Assembly (NCBI GenBank): GCA_004123355.1
Contig: SCHM01000003.1
Span: forward strand, 1,612,001 to 1,676,000
Direction of reading: 5' to 3'
Source: Amphirosellinia nigrospora
Taxonomy: Eukaryota; Ascomycota; Sordariomycetes; Xylariales; Xylariaceae
Length of the DNA: 64,000 nucleotides
The position numbers and the translations under genes are program-made. Below the pieces are notes generated by a model. That model had not been told where the DNA came from. It ran no database searches and saw only the letters and a list, made by a program, of their open reading frames with translations. Shown in pieces: positions 10,417-22,578 of this stretch. Every line of letters begins with the position of its first letter. Positions within the stretch are counted from its first letter, which is position 1.

Positions 10417-11263
10417 ATGGCCACATATACACCCATACCTTACTTTGCCTCTGCGCCTGTTCCACTTCCATCCTACGAGGAAATTGTCGCTCGGCAAAGT
10501 TCAACGACGCTGGGCCAAAAGTTTGGGCGCAACATTGTCAAGATCGGGGAGCACTTCGTGGTCAAATACGGTAAGCACGTTGAATTTTTAGAAGGCGAGA
10601 ACATGTTAGCCATTCGGCGTCATACTAGTATACCCATCCCCACACTTTATGCAATGTATCATCACGGGCCTACTGGTGATAACGTCATTATCATGGAGTA
10701 CGTTGAGGGTGAAGTCCTCAGCAGTTGCTATCACAAGCTTGATGCGAAGCACATCGAATCAGTAGGGGCCCAGTTGAGACGGCACTTAGATGAGCTTAGG
10801 AAGATCCCCTCTCCTGGAAGTTATTGTTCTCTAGGGGTCGTCCCTACTTGCCCCAAGACTGGATTTTCAAAAGCCAAGCGGGCCCATTCAAATCTGACCG
10901 TGATTTCTTCGAGACATATTTTAACGCGCATTTCTCAGATGTAAGTGTGTCCTCCCGACCTTACCTCGAAAAGTTGAAGTTCCATTTCTTGAGATGTCCA
11001 GGGGCTACACCATGCCGGTATTCACCCACGGCGATCTCCAAGCCCAGAACATCGTATTGCGCAAGGATGGTTCAATATGTATTATCGACTGGGAAAGTGC
11101 TAGTTTTTGCCCCGAATACTTTGAGTTCTTTATTCATGGTACTTACAACATGGCAGTCGCGGGATTATCGAAAAGTGATAAACACCCGCTTCTTGGCTAT
11201 GCTGGGATGGTGAAGCTAATCATAGAGATGTGGAACGCATCTCTATCGCACTCAGCACAATAG
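10417..11263 (+). CDS. APH-family phosphotransferase (kinase-like), frame broken
   Basis: This is a member of the aminoglycoside/choline-kinase-like superfamily that is widespread in fungi; the substrate is unknown. The N-lobe carries HFVVKYG with the probable ATP-binding Lys. IIMEYVEGEVL is the hinge. THGDLQAQNIVL holds the catalytic Asp and metal-binding Asn, and IIDWESA supplies the metal-binding Asp. The frame shifts by one lost base at the G4 run 10834-10837, where SYCSLG continues as RPYLPQDWIFK in the next frame. A likely intron follows, with donor GTAAGT at 10941 and acceptor ending 11001. That junction is also one base out of phase before RGYTMPVFTHGD. The stop is at 11261-11263. Length of about 260 residues suits the family. 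Confidence 0.7.
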
Positions 11264-11924
11264 ACAAAGATGCTAGTGTAGACATTCATGCGCATTAACT
11301 TCAATTGTATAATAGAAGCAAAGCAATTATTCAAGCAAGTGCCCTACAAGGATGGGCTGCCCTCCCTTCCGCTCTTTGACGTGAACGTTGACCGTATTTC
11401 CGTAGTAAATTTAAAAGTAGCTATCAATATTCCATTTTGAATACTAACTTCTTATGTAATTTTCATGTAATTTCTAGTTTACATGTTCCATGGTAGTGAT
11501 GTATGGTACCGTGTGCCACCTTGTCATAATAAAGCCCGTACATGGATTATACCCAAAATGCGTTTTGGTATTAAATCTTCGGATTCAGTCTGTCTTCGGC
11601 CGCCTCAAGATTCAGAGCATATTTTCTCCAATTTATCTCCTATATGAGAACTGGAACATTGAACCCACGCTATGATACCTTATTGAATGGGATATCAGGG
11701 ATTCCGTTGGCCCTACTACGCTCTATCTCCTTGGCCGCAACGACCTAGCCATTCTTCACCCAGATTAGTTGCCTCGGTATTTATGAGTAAAGCTCATATT
11801 TCATGACTACTAAACTTAGAGATGAGATAGTTTCGGTCACGCTAGTCAAAAGCTGACCTTATTCCGTGTTTTCAGATTGTATCGCACTTAGTAATCCATG
11901 TTTGATGCCCCAAAGATCTCCCGC
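11264..11924. other. intergenic between convergent genes
   Basis: This is shared 3' sequence of the phosphotransferase gene (plus strand) and the FAD oxidase gene (minus strand). No gene or repeat is recognised. Confidence 0.4.
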
Positions 11925-13404
11925 TCACCGTGACAACGAACGTGTGGGATTATCCTTCCGAACCACATAGATCGCTACGATTATGCGTGCGCCCCTTGAT
12001 GTTAGATGAAACCGTGATTCGCTGATCCTATAGACATCCGGAAACCAGCGACGAAGTTCGTCGCCATCATGACCTTCCATCATTTCTACCAAAGCCCTTG
12101 CAGACATCCAACATAGCACCATACCGTGCCCCTGAAAACTAGCAGAAAACCCAGAGGTTTTTCTCGCCCGGCATCTCGCCACGAAAGGAAGGCCATCCGG
12201 CCGTATCCCATTATGCCCGTCCATTGGTTCGCGGACCCGCCCCTCCGGGTGGTCATGACCCAATTATCGCCGAAGTATTGAGGCAGTGTGCTGTGAAGAT
12301 CCGCATCGTGTCTCGTCCTCCGTGCTATCGTCCGTTGTGCGTATTCGTCTAAGCCATCGGACACGGCGCTAGTTAGACGACACCCAATGATGATGTCTCC
12401 TTCAAATTTGCTGCCCTTCGCCGTGAGATCATGTAGTCGTAACCTTTTTCATAGAAGAAGCTATATGTGCCGGGCAACCCATCTGGCATATTCAAGCCAG
12501 GTCGCTGCGCTGTAACGTGACCCCGCAACGGGACGATGATGCCTTGGAATCTCTTCAATAGATGTGCGGTGTATCCGTTTGTAGCCATCACCACTCTCCT
12601 AGCGTCAATAATCCCTCTAGGTGTCTGGACCTGTATATCCCTTCTGATGTCTTCATTACGTCAGTAACTGCTGTACTCGTTTGTAAGTTCAAACCTCTCT
12701 CAAGACAAAGCTTCAGAACCCCTATGGTGAACTTGTACGCGTTTATGCTACCCGCTTCATATGAAAGACCGCCACAATACCATCGCCGCAATGGAACTTC
12801 TCGCGCATCTCCTCAGGACTGTGCAAGTTATATATGGATGCATCATCACCGGGCATCGCATCCTGCATGGCCTTGACAGCTTTGCGGGCCATTTCCCATT
12901 GTGCAGCATCGTATATCACATCCGCAGTACTACAAGGTTACTCTGGCAGTCAATGCCATGCTCCTTCGCGAACGCATGCACGGCGCGGATGTTGGCGAGC
13001 TCGAGACGCGCGATCTTGATTGCCATTTCGACCCCATACTCATGCTGATGATGTAGGAAACTGAGATAGGATGCGGCCTTTGTGTGCCCGCCTACAAGAG
13101 ACCCCCGGTTAGCTTGGAACTTAGGAGACGGCTTAGATCGTGACGGCGGGTGTTACCATTGCGGCCGGTGGCGCCAGAGCAGGCTTGGCGCGCCTCAATC
13201 ATCACATGTCCCGCGCTCCATCGCTTAAGAGGTTAAACGCCACAGCGGCACCCGTGATGCCGCTCCCGATTATGACCGTGTCCGCCTTGCTGGGTAGTGA
13301 CTCGGTAGAGCGTAGGTCAGCTATCTCGTCGACGTCGAGCTGCCAGTAGCTCTGGTGGGGTTATCCCTCGGCAGAGACACCGGAATCGCTGCGCGGCCAT
13401 CCAT
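11925..13404 (-). pseudogene. FAD-dependent amine/amino-acid oxidase (DAO family), broken
   Basis: Pieces of a DAO-type oxidase occur in order on the minus strand. The start is at 13404 (MDGRAAIPVSLP). TVIIGSGITGAAVAFNLL is the Rossmann FAD motif, followed by IEARQACSGATGRNGGHTKAA, SYEAGSINAYKFTIGVLKLC, ATNGYTAHLLKRFQGI and the C-terminal SASFQGHGMVLCWMSA that contacts FAD. One intron interrupts GRN^GGHTKAA (about 13092-13153). Adjacent pieces lie in different frames at several points, including just after FNLL and between the GIMGY and GLPFV segments, so no single product can be made as written. The start and family are clear, but the C-terminal limit is approximate. It is probably a gamma-glutamylputrescine-oxidase-like enzyme, with unknown substrate. 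Confidence 0.75.
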
Positions 13405-14766
13405 TTAATTATAGTTTCCCTTGCTCTTCTAAAAGCGACTGGCTTGGTCCTGGCTTTGGTTGCACATCTGGAGCGCTAGACTGATGGTACTGTGCCTAGG
13501 TGATATTTCTATCTACCTATATTGCGATAGGTCGCCTCTGTTATTGGTAATATGAGCTGCTGCCAAGCAATCCATGCGGTACCCGTGTTGTCCTTGCACC
13601 GTGCAAGCTTGTTCAGAATTACTGTATGCCGGGGATTATATACACCCATGTCGCACGGCCACGCTCTCCCATCTAGATTGTGACCACAGACGTGAATGCC
13701 TTCGGACATCTACACCCACGCCTACTTTCTTTCAATTGTCCATTCTTCTACCGTCCAGCACCACCATTCGCACCACGAAGAACACGTATATTCTACAAGT
13801 CGCCTTGCCAGCACCGAAGCGACTAGGCACGAACCGTCTTTACACGAAGGTCTCAGTAATGCGATGAGGTTTATGAATATGTTCAAGGCATCCCCTCCTA
13901 TTCAATCTTCGTGTGTTAAATATCTGCGTGCTGGCTACGAGTTACTGTTAGTCGGCAAGTGATCGCTACAGAAAAGGTTCTCTCGTACCTCATCATATCA
14001 AGACTCAATCCTCTCAAAGTTTCTCGTTTATCGACGCCCTCCCAAAATGAGGTGTAGTGTAAGCTAGATTGACAAAGTTTTCCAAATGAAACACCAAGTC
14101 TCACTTTATCGAATTCAGGCAGCAATGATACAATAAATTAAAGTTAAATATAACAGCCTAGAGGCTCCCAAGACTCTGATGCTTAGAATAAATGGTTAAA
14201 AGTCTCGCACTTCTTTCATTATAGTTGGGCGGGACTACTACTCAATGCCTCTCAATCCAGTTTATGAAGTAGTATAAAGAGTAGTTTATAAGTAGAACTT
14301 ACTAGCGTATAAGAAGAGGCTCGGGATAACGCTATAGGAACTACTGTTAGTGACAGGTTTCAGTGTCCTCCACCTGTAGGATCAATCGTAAAGATGTCGG
14401 TGAAGGTGGCCAACGTAGGTATGCACCGTTCGTCTCAAAGTGTTGATGAATCAAAGCACATGTATAAGTACTAGATGGTCGAGAGAAAAAATACGCTAAA
14501 AACATGCTCCTGCTTTTACCCCTGATAATTTAACCGCGTTAAGTCCGCCAAGGCGGTGGGCGCACGTTCCATTTTGGAACAGGAATTCCTCATCCGAATT
14601 TCCTTTTCAGACAAACGTTGCTCGACAAAACTTGGACCCGGCACGTTAAACCCCGGAAATCGAATTGATAAAAAATGTCTGAGTCTTGTGCCTGGTTGCG
14701 GAATGGTTGTGACCTAGAGTTCAGTCTGTGCTAGGGAATTTTTTTTGATATCTGTTGCATTCAAAG
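13405..14766. other. intergenic, divergent promoters of the FAD oxidase and GH7 genes
   Basis: Only short frames without domains are present. The last few hundred bases are the 5' flank of the cellobiohydrolase. No repeats with defined ends are seen. Confidence 0.4.
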
Positions 14767-16457
14767 ATGTTCGGGACATATTTATCATCTTACTCCGCCG
14801 TTCTGCTAGCGATAACATATGCAAACGCTCAGAGCATAGGTACGTGGCAATCAGAGACACACCCAAAGTTGACCTGGAAGCAATGTTCAAATTCGGGTGC
14901 TGGCACTTGCGAAGCAGTAGAAGGGGAGCTCACTATCGACGAGGAAGTGGCGATGGGCCCACGACAAGACAGAAGGCAACTGGTACAATTGCATTCAGTA
15001 CGCTGAATGGATGCCCCTATGCCGGATGGACAGACGCGCAGACAATTGCGCGATAGACGGGCTCAGTATAAGGAAGCCTATGAGTGACAACAAGCAGCGA
15101 TACACTCATGATGAAATATGTGACGAATTTTGAATTCTGTAAGCTCACCCCGTGAAGTGTACTAGGATATTCGTGTAACGTGTACGTCTTCCAGCTTCCA
15201 ACACCGGGTCTCGCCTGTTCTTGATGAATGGGCGAGAAGTACCAGATGTTCACTCTCCTTGGGAACGAATTCTCCTTTGATGTTGATTTGTCCAAGTCGG
15301 GTGTGGGTTAAACGCGGCTCTCAACTTTGTGGTAAGTACAAAAGGTTTACCATAAGCCTCATATTCGGGAAAGGGTTGCGTTCGTTCCTAAGCATCAATG
15401 CTGAAGAGGATTGATTACATGTAGTCGATGGATGAAGACGGAGATTGTCTCGGTTCGCCGAAATAAGGCCGGTGCTTATTACGGCACTGGATATTGCGAT
15501 GCGAATTGTCCCGCGACCTACGCTTTATTAACGGCAAGGGTAATTCGGAAAACTGGATTCCCTCCAATAACGACGTTGACGAGGGATACGGGCTTAGGCT
15601 CCTTTGCCGCAAATGGCGATATGGTGTAAGGATATCCAGAGTGTCGTTATCCTTGGCATCATACGGTTCTCATTGCTTCTTTGGCCAACATTCTGATTCC
15701 GTCTCATTGACGTGTAGAACACTAATAAAATGTGTAGCCGCCAACCGTATATCGACGTCAATGGCCGCCCATCCCTGTCAGAGAACAATACAAGAAGAGT
15801 GTATGGCCTCGGACTGCAGTGGAAAATATCCGTAGCGCCTGATCGTTACGACGGGGAATGCGATGCCGACGGGTGCGTTCAATCCGTATCGTCAAGGAAA
15901 CACAGATTTCTATGGTCCCGGGAAGGTGATTGACACGAATAAGAAGTTTACTGTGATCACAGTTTGTGAAGGGCGAAGATGGAAAGTTAGAATCGATCCG
16001 GCGACTCTACCAACAAGGTGGCCAAACAATCGCCAATGCAGACTCCTTCATCCCTGGTGTTGAGGGTAATGCTATCGACAGCATGTTCTGCGCTGCTCAG
16101 AAGAAAGTGTTCAAGGACCCTGACTACTTCAACTCAAGGCGGCTAGAGAAGATGAGCGAGCCCTGTCGAAGGATGGTCCTGAGCATGTCTATTTGGCATG
16201 ATGTAAGTGGTGACAACAAAAAATTAGTTGACGGGCAGGACAACCCGACTAATCGGTGTACAATGAAACAGGATTACGCAAATATGCTGTGGCTTGACGG
16301 AACATTTCTCCAGACTCAGACTCTTCCGAACCTGGTGCCTTGCGAGGATCCTGTAGTTCGACTCAGGAAATATAGAGGAAGTCCGAAACGGGCAGGCAAA
16401 TGATCGTGTCACTTTAGCAACTTCCGTTTCGGGGCATTAAACTCTACCTTTGCATGA
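14767..16457 (+). pseudogene. GH7 cellobiohydrolase, heavily frame-disrupted, no CBM
   Basis: A secreted cellulose-degrading glycoside hydrolase family 7 gene is readable in pieces. The signal peptide MFGTYLSSYSAVLLAITYANA is followed by QSIGTWQSETHPKLTW. Then come [107 protein letters not shown] and the end FSNFRFGALNSTFA (stop 16455-16457). All are GH7 landmarks in the right order. The catalytic block expected as ExDxxE reads, in the best-fitting frame, QMAIWC at 15610-15627, so both acids are missing. Many small indels and some stops separate the blocks. Two or three introns are likely (one starting near 15625, one with donor at 16204). No cellulose-binding module follows. Confidence 0.8.
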
Positions 16458-17637
16458 TGATATAGGCCAATTCAAGTTACTGCTCATGCTTGCAGTTAGA
16501 ATAAATATATAGCATACTTAGATGGAAGTGCGTCGTCATAAGTACGGTCTTGTGGTGCGGTAACTAAGAGGAAAGAACTTCCGACATATCCGATTGAATA
16601 ATACCGATCGCTTGAATGATCTTTGCCCAGGCACTACCATCATTTCTACAATAATAGAAATGTGAGCTGAGTCTGATTTGTAGAGAGATGGAGTATCACG
16701 GTAAGAATAGTAATCGATACCTAAAGGCCGTACAAAGGGGTCCATTACGAGAGTCAATGTCATTTACTACTAGGTAGGCTTCAATGTTGGTTATGATTTA
16801 GATCAAATATCCTTCAACATGAGTAGCGCAAGATTCCACGAAAGAGAGCTCCACTGAGCCTATATAAAGCACAATTTATGTAGAGAATAAATGAAACGAG
16901 CCAAGCTCAGCTCAGAAGGAAGCAATTAGAATGAGTAGCAGGAAAGGAGGGACTTTTCATTTTCTAATAATTTTGTCGGTATGCTATATCTTACCATAAT
17001 TAAGTCATTCTGTAGTATGAGAGTAGTTGTGAAAACTGAAGAGAGAGTCGAGCGGAGAAAGTTAAGCGCGAAGGATTAACTCCGAGAGCCAACTTAAGCA
17101 AGCACGGCCGCCGCGTATACGCGTATTACCAAAGACCACAATTGAGGTTAAGCAATGAATGTGGAGTTTCGCCAAGCATAATAGAATTAAAATGACGGCA
17201 TTCGCTCTTCGCTGTTGGCGATTAGCACAAAGTCCATGAAGATGTCCCAGCCATGATACCACTTTTAATAGGGTTACTTAACTACGTACTGTGTAAATGC
17301 ATATTTTCCTTTATCTAGTGTTTTCAGATCAGCTACGAGATCAGTTCCTCCTGGCCGGTGACATCTTGGGCTGTGCTTCTTGGCTTCGGAACTTAGCAGC
17401 TAATCTCAAAACTAAAATCGGGTTTATATGCTGTTAGGACTGTAATTCCGTTACACAGGCGGATGATCATGTAGCAAATACACAAGTAATCCGATTCGGC
17501 TGCAACATGAACTTGAGGAAGGACGTTGACTCTATTATGCATAGAGCATCGAAATAGATATAAACGCCGATGTCTCAAGGTTAGGCTTCAAGATCCAACT
17601 ACCACAAGACACATTTCTCAGACAGTTCTTCGCCACG
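16458..17637. other. intergenic between GH7 and GMC genes
   Basis: No supported gene. A TATA box (TATAAAC, 17559-17565) lies 73 bases before the GMC start at 17638. Confidence 0.4.
17559..17565 (+). promoter_or_regulatory. TATA box of the GMC oxidoreductase gene
   Basis: TATAAAC lies 73 bp upstream of the ATG at 17638, which has a CCACG-ATG context. Confidence 0.4.
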
Positions 17638-19807
17638 ATGAAGTCAATCTTATCACTTGCGCTCTTGACCGGATTGTTACAGTCTCCCTAAAGCAGGGGG
17701 CTTAACGATACGGAGTACGAATATGTTATCATCGGATCAGGCCCTGGGGAGGACTCTGGCGTATGTCAACCGTAGACCTTATATCTGAGAAATCGCTGAC
17801 ATTGAAGGCAAATCTGGCTCGCGATGGTCACTCGGTCTTCTTGATTGAGGCAGGGAGGATAAAGGCGACAGTTTGCTTCAGCGTGCACCCGCTTAGTAAG
17901 GACATTTACTCAATTTTCTTTCACTAGCAACTCACGCCATAAATACGCCGACCAATTCCGAACAACCTGATCAGTCATGGGCGTTCTTTGTTGGTCACTA
18001 TCAGAATGAGACGCAAGCTCGCCGTGATTGGAATTCACTTACCGCCTCAACAATGGTTCACTCTACTATGGTCTCGACCCTCCTGAGGATGCCGAACCGT
18101 AAGCTTGAACCGGCCATCAATCTTTATTGGGCGTATATGTACTAATTCAAAGACTCGGAATATTCTACCCTCGTGTGCATCTGTGAGGAAGCTCGCAAGC
18201 TAATGCGATGAACTTCGTTTTGCCCCCGACAATGACTGGAGCACATTGCAGAACTGACGGTGACGACTCATGGAGGGCGCCGAAGATGAGAAAACACTTC
18301 ATTAAACTAGAGCGCAATCTATACACCAACGGCCACGCGCTTGGTCATGGTTATAACGGATACATCTCGGTATGTATCATATGGTAATGCATCCGTCGTG
18401 CTAATTAGAAGACTAGAGTAATATGAACAACATCTCGTATGTCTCGACCGTCCAGGCTTCTTCGACATGGTTCGCAGCAGTATTCAAGAGACTGAGGGTA
18501 TCGAAGTCGAAAGTCGAGAACAGATGACTGAGCTGCTGCAACGAGACATGAGTCGGATCAATGTAACCGATATGAAGAAGAAGGGGTCTTTCGATTTCCA
18601 CTCCATGTCAACGCATTACACGAAAGAAGTAGCGCCGTGACTATATCATCGAGACGTTGAACAGCCGCACGTCGCATGGTACTCAGAAATACTCTAAGCA
18701 CAAAACCTCGCGACCCGGATCCTCTTCGATACAACAGGGGACAGACCCAAAGCCTACAGAGTCGAGTTTATGAAAGGCCAGGGCTATACGGGCAGATCGT
18801 CGATACAACGCTTCACAGACTGGCGAACTAAGGCAGGTTAGCGCTACGCGCGAAGTGATCGTTGCAGGTGGTGCATTCAACACACCACAAATCCTAAAGC
18901 TCAGCGGTGTTGGCCACGCGAAGAGCTGGAGAATCTCGATATCCCCGTTATAAAGACCTGCCGGCGTGGTAAGTTAAAAATGCCTTTCTTCCAGCTAAAA
19001 CCGCAATGCTGAATAGGGAACAGGGTAACTATATGCAAGAGAACTACGAAGGCCCAATCGTAGCCCGCGCGACGACCGTTTTCGGTGTGAGCCCGTACGC
19101 CAACTGCACATTTGACTACACTAACCCAAAGACTGACCCCTGCTACAATGAGTGGCACAACACCCACACAGGTGCCTACGGCGAGGGTGGCCCGGTGTCA
19201 ATGCTATACCGGTCGAGCCAAAGCGAAAACAACGATACGGATTTATTCTTTTTCGGTGCCCCGGGAGCTGTATTTGATGGGCATTATCCGGGATTTAGCC
19301 AATACCAACCGCGCCCGAGACGTGGTTCTGGTCCATGGTCAAGATGCAGCCGCGCAACCAAGCCGGCACAGTTCGGCTCCAGTCTGCGAACCCCCGTGAC
19401 ATGCCAGATATCCAGTTCAACTTCTTCGAGGAGGGCGGGGACCGGGACATCGCAGCCATGATCGAAGGAGTGGAACACGCCATGCGCATTTTCGACGGCG
19501 TCTCCACGCCATACGGACCCTTCGAGATTTCAGAGCCGTCCGTGCCTGGTTCCGGTGTCAGTGTCGAGCAGGGTATCCGGGATCTTGCATTCGGCCACCA
19601 TGTCACGTCGACCTGTCGTATGGGCCCAAGGATGCCGAAGACTACTGCGTCGACTCCGAGTTCAAAGTCAATGGGGTCGATGGGCTGCGTGTGGTAGATG
19701 CTTCTGTCTTCCCTCGCACTCCAGGCGCGTTCCCTGTTTGTCCGACATTCGTTATCAGTTATAAGGCTTATGAACTTCTCACCGCCGAAGCGGTCATCTC
19801 AGAATAG
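17638..19807 (+). pseudogene. secreted GMC oxidoreductase (AA3-like), broken
   Basis: A flavoprotein of the glucose-methanol-choline family (aryl-alcohol oxidase/dehydrogenase type) is readable in order. A signal peptide (MKSILSLALLTGLLQS) is followed by EYEYVIIGSGPG, the FAD-binding motif. Then come ANLARDGHSVFLIEAG, NFVLPP, the GMC signature AREVIVAGGAFNTPQILKLSGVG, DNYEGPIVARATTVFGVSP and QPRNQAGTVRLQSANP. The catalytic region HHVTSTCRMGP follows, then GLRVVDASVFP and the end YKAYELLTAEAVISE (stop 19805-19807). Short introns are likely at 17761 and others. The first third contains stops and frame changes at close spacing. The last third is better preserved, in two or three frames. Its position next to a GH7 gene suggests a shared lignocellulose role, but a link is inferred only from adjacency. 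Confidence 0.8.
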
Positions 19808-20457
19808 TTGGAGTTACTCGAATCGCCGGCCGGCGCGTATTGATTGTCACGAAAGCGACGGCATATGCATTAACCAGTACCAATGCGAGTAAGGGGATAC
19901 TTACTAGGCAATAGTAACTCACTTAGAACACCCGTTCTTCTATTCTATGTTATATCTCTTTACCCATCATGACCTTAAGGCATAGTTCTTGTACCAATTA
20001 AATTCCTTCTACTTCTCATAGTATCAATTTTGACACCGTAATTTGAAATGTTTTTTCTAATTTTTGTTGGGTGTTAGACTAGTAAACTCTCTGTTCAATA
20101 ACCGATCAAGCTTCATGACTACTGCGGTCTTTGAATCTTCAGAAGACGCCAGGAACGATTTTCGTTCAGGTCCACATATCCCGCATTAATTCAATTATCT
20201 TCTCTGCTGCAACAGTTTTATTTAGTAAGGTGATGTGATGGACGCATGAAATTCGTTGTTCGCCGTGTGCCCATGGTTGGGGTGTAGCTTACATAATGCA
20301 GGGCAATTCGGCCACTCCACGGCTCTCCACGGCGATCATATCTGACAAATAATGGGTTAATCAATAGCCCGGCAGGTTGATAAATTACAAGATACGGTTA
20401 CACAGGTTACGTTCCAAGTCCAACGAAAAAGACGACAGAAATACCTGAAATTAACAC
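19808..20457. other. intergenic between GMC and MDR genes
   Basis: AT-rich, with no supported gene, repeat or RNA. The final part is the 5' flank of the MDR gene. Confidence 0.4.
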
Positions 20458-21672
20458 ATGAACAAATTGCACACCCTCGCGATGGCAGAGTCAATCCCGA
20501 AGATTGCATCACAATGGAATGTCACTGGCACGGATGGTCGAGCTTCTCTCAAGCTGGCTGAGCAGCCAGTACCCGAATTAGGCGATAACCAAGTCCTAGT
20601 TAAGCGTAAGTATCCTACCTTACCGTCAAATGCCCAACCATAACTAAGAACTATAGTCCAAGGTGCATCCCTGAATGTAAGACAAACACTCTCCAACTTA
20701 CACTTGTCACTAACCTCTCGACTGTAGTTTCGCGACCTGATGGTGTCTAAAGGCCAGTACCCATTTGGTTCCAAAGACAACGTAGTTCCGGGTTCCGACG
20801 GCGCTGGCACCGTGCTCGCGGTTGGCAAACATGTAACCCGGTTTGCGCCAGGCGACAAAGTCGTAACTATGCTGTTGCAAGCTCACATTGGAGGACCACC
20901 GACACATGCTAACACCATCCCAACTCGGCGCGTCAACTGACGGCACGTTCCGCACCCTTGGAGCATTTGACGAACAAGGTCTCGTTAGAATGCCCGAGGG
21001 TCTGTCATTTACTGAAGCCGCTACGCTAAGCTGTGCCGGTCTGACGGCGTGGAACGCCCTGTTTGGCGGTGGAAGGCCATTGTGTCCTGGACAGTGGTTA
21101 CTCACGCAAGGCACTGGGGCGTGAGTTTGTTCGCTCTGCAGTTTGGGAAGGCTGCTGGGCAAGGGTCATCGCTACAACAAGTTCTGCTGAGAAGGCGGAG
21201 GTACTCCGGAAGCTTGGGGCGGATCATGTTTTGAATTATCGTGAGACTCCCACTTGGGGCGATGAAGCTAAAAGGCTCACGGGGGGTGGGTGTGGATCTT
21301 GTCGTTGATACTACGGGGCCTTCGGGTTTGGAACAGAGTGCCAAAAGCCTAAGGTTGGATGGGATCGTGGCTGTGGTCGGGCTATTGCTGGTTTGGGGGG
21401 AATGCGAAGGTGCCGACACTTTTTGACTCGTGGGCGAGTCTGTTCACTAGTCGCGGTGTATGGGTGGGGAATAGATTGCAGATGGAGGATATGTGCCGTG
21501 CTATTGAGGGAATATCGAACGGCTTAGGCCTGTGCTTGATGCAAGGGTCTTCGGGATAGAGGAGTTGAAGGAAGCATATGAGTATTTGGAGGGCGGGAGA
21601 TATTGGGGAAGGTTTGCATTGAAATATCGCGTTATTAGTGACAGTTCCCTATTCTTCTTGACGGCGGCCTAA
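20458..21672 (+). pseudogene. MDR-family zinc-independent dehydrogenase/quinone-reductase-like, broken
   Basis: This is a medium-chain NAD(P)-dependent oxidoreductase. The N-terminal GroES-like part contains LKLAEQPVPELGDNQVLVK, FRDLMVSKGQYPF and VVPGSDGAGTVLAVGKHVTRFAPGDKV. The Rossmann part contains LTQGTGGVSLFALQFGKAAG, VIATTSSAEKAEVLRKLGADHVLNYRE and VDLVVDTTG, and the end is EELKEAYEYLEGGRYWG. Zinc-ligand cysteines are absent. Introns are likely at 20607-20657 and about 20679-20728. Frame changes occur near 20905 (after AHIGG), 21075, 21140, 21285 and 21395, so the coding sequence is not continuous. The start could be 20458 or 20482 (MAESIPK). It is the fourth broken oxidoreductase or wall-degrading gene in a row. 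Confidence 0.75.
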
Positions 21673-22475
21673 ACCTACACCGAGTCTTTTCAATCGGCTT
21701 CAGCTCGAGAATTCCTAGTCCGGACGCACTTTAACTCTTAGATTAAACGTCTATCATGGTGCAATCTTCTTCGCGAATTGTCTTATTTTGACCGGCATAG
21801 GCCTCCTATTTCTCGTCCTGAACCTCAATACCTAGGCGACTTGGGTAATGTTCAGACGATCATATAACCGAGGCGCCGGAACTTTGTGAGGTTATCATAA
21901 CTAGAGCCAATATAGGTGTAGTTTGTCCACTTTAGGGAGTATCCGAGACAGGTACCCCACCTCGACAAGCCACTGGAAGTGATGCGCCACAAACACTGCG
22001 CCACCAGGGGTTAGATGCGGGGGACTGGCTGCCGAAAGACAACCTCCGACCCCCAAGTCTGTCGTTGCGGTGTAAGCTGCGGTATGTTGCAAGGACTTTT
22101 AATTGTGTTTTCAGTCTTTTCGCTTAAAATTTCTACTTGAAGTCTCGTAGCAGGGTAACAAGGGATTGTGTTCGGAGAGCGAAAGCTTGGAAGCCTCCAC
22201 AAGCTGAATCGATACCCATGCCTGGACAGTCCGGAATTTTCTATTACTGTTTGCTCTGATGCCAAGCATCGTGTCAGTGGTTAGGTGAACGAGGTCGCGT
22301 TTCTAGCTTCACAAATTGTGCGCAACAACCCATGTTGCTAGGTTCGAGAACTGACTTCTTTCTTATGAACAACATTCGTCTGACTGTTGTTACGTTACAC
22401 GTTGGAGGATTTCCAGACTTGGCTGCGTCTCTATAACCCTAGATAATTATGCAAATACTCAATGTCATGAAGACA
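21673..22475. other. intergenic
   Basis: No supported gene or repeat. The stretch ends at the promoter of the secreted protein at 22579. Confidence 0.4.
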
Positions 22476-22483
22476 TATAAAAA
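22476..22483 (+). promoter_or_regulatory. TATA box of secreted cysteine-rich gene
   Basis: TATAAAAA lies 103 bp before the ATG at 22579, followed by a C/T-rich leader (CCATCAATCCC). Confidence 0.5.
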
Positions 22484-22578
22484 GCTTGCTGTAGATCTCT
22501 CTTCAAGAACGGTCTATTCGTCCATCAATCCCATGACATCTAATTCCATCACTTGAAATACCTCACATATTTCTCATC

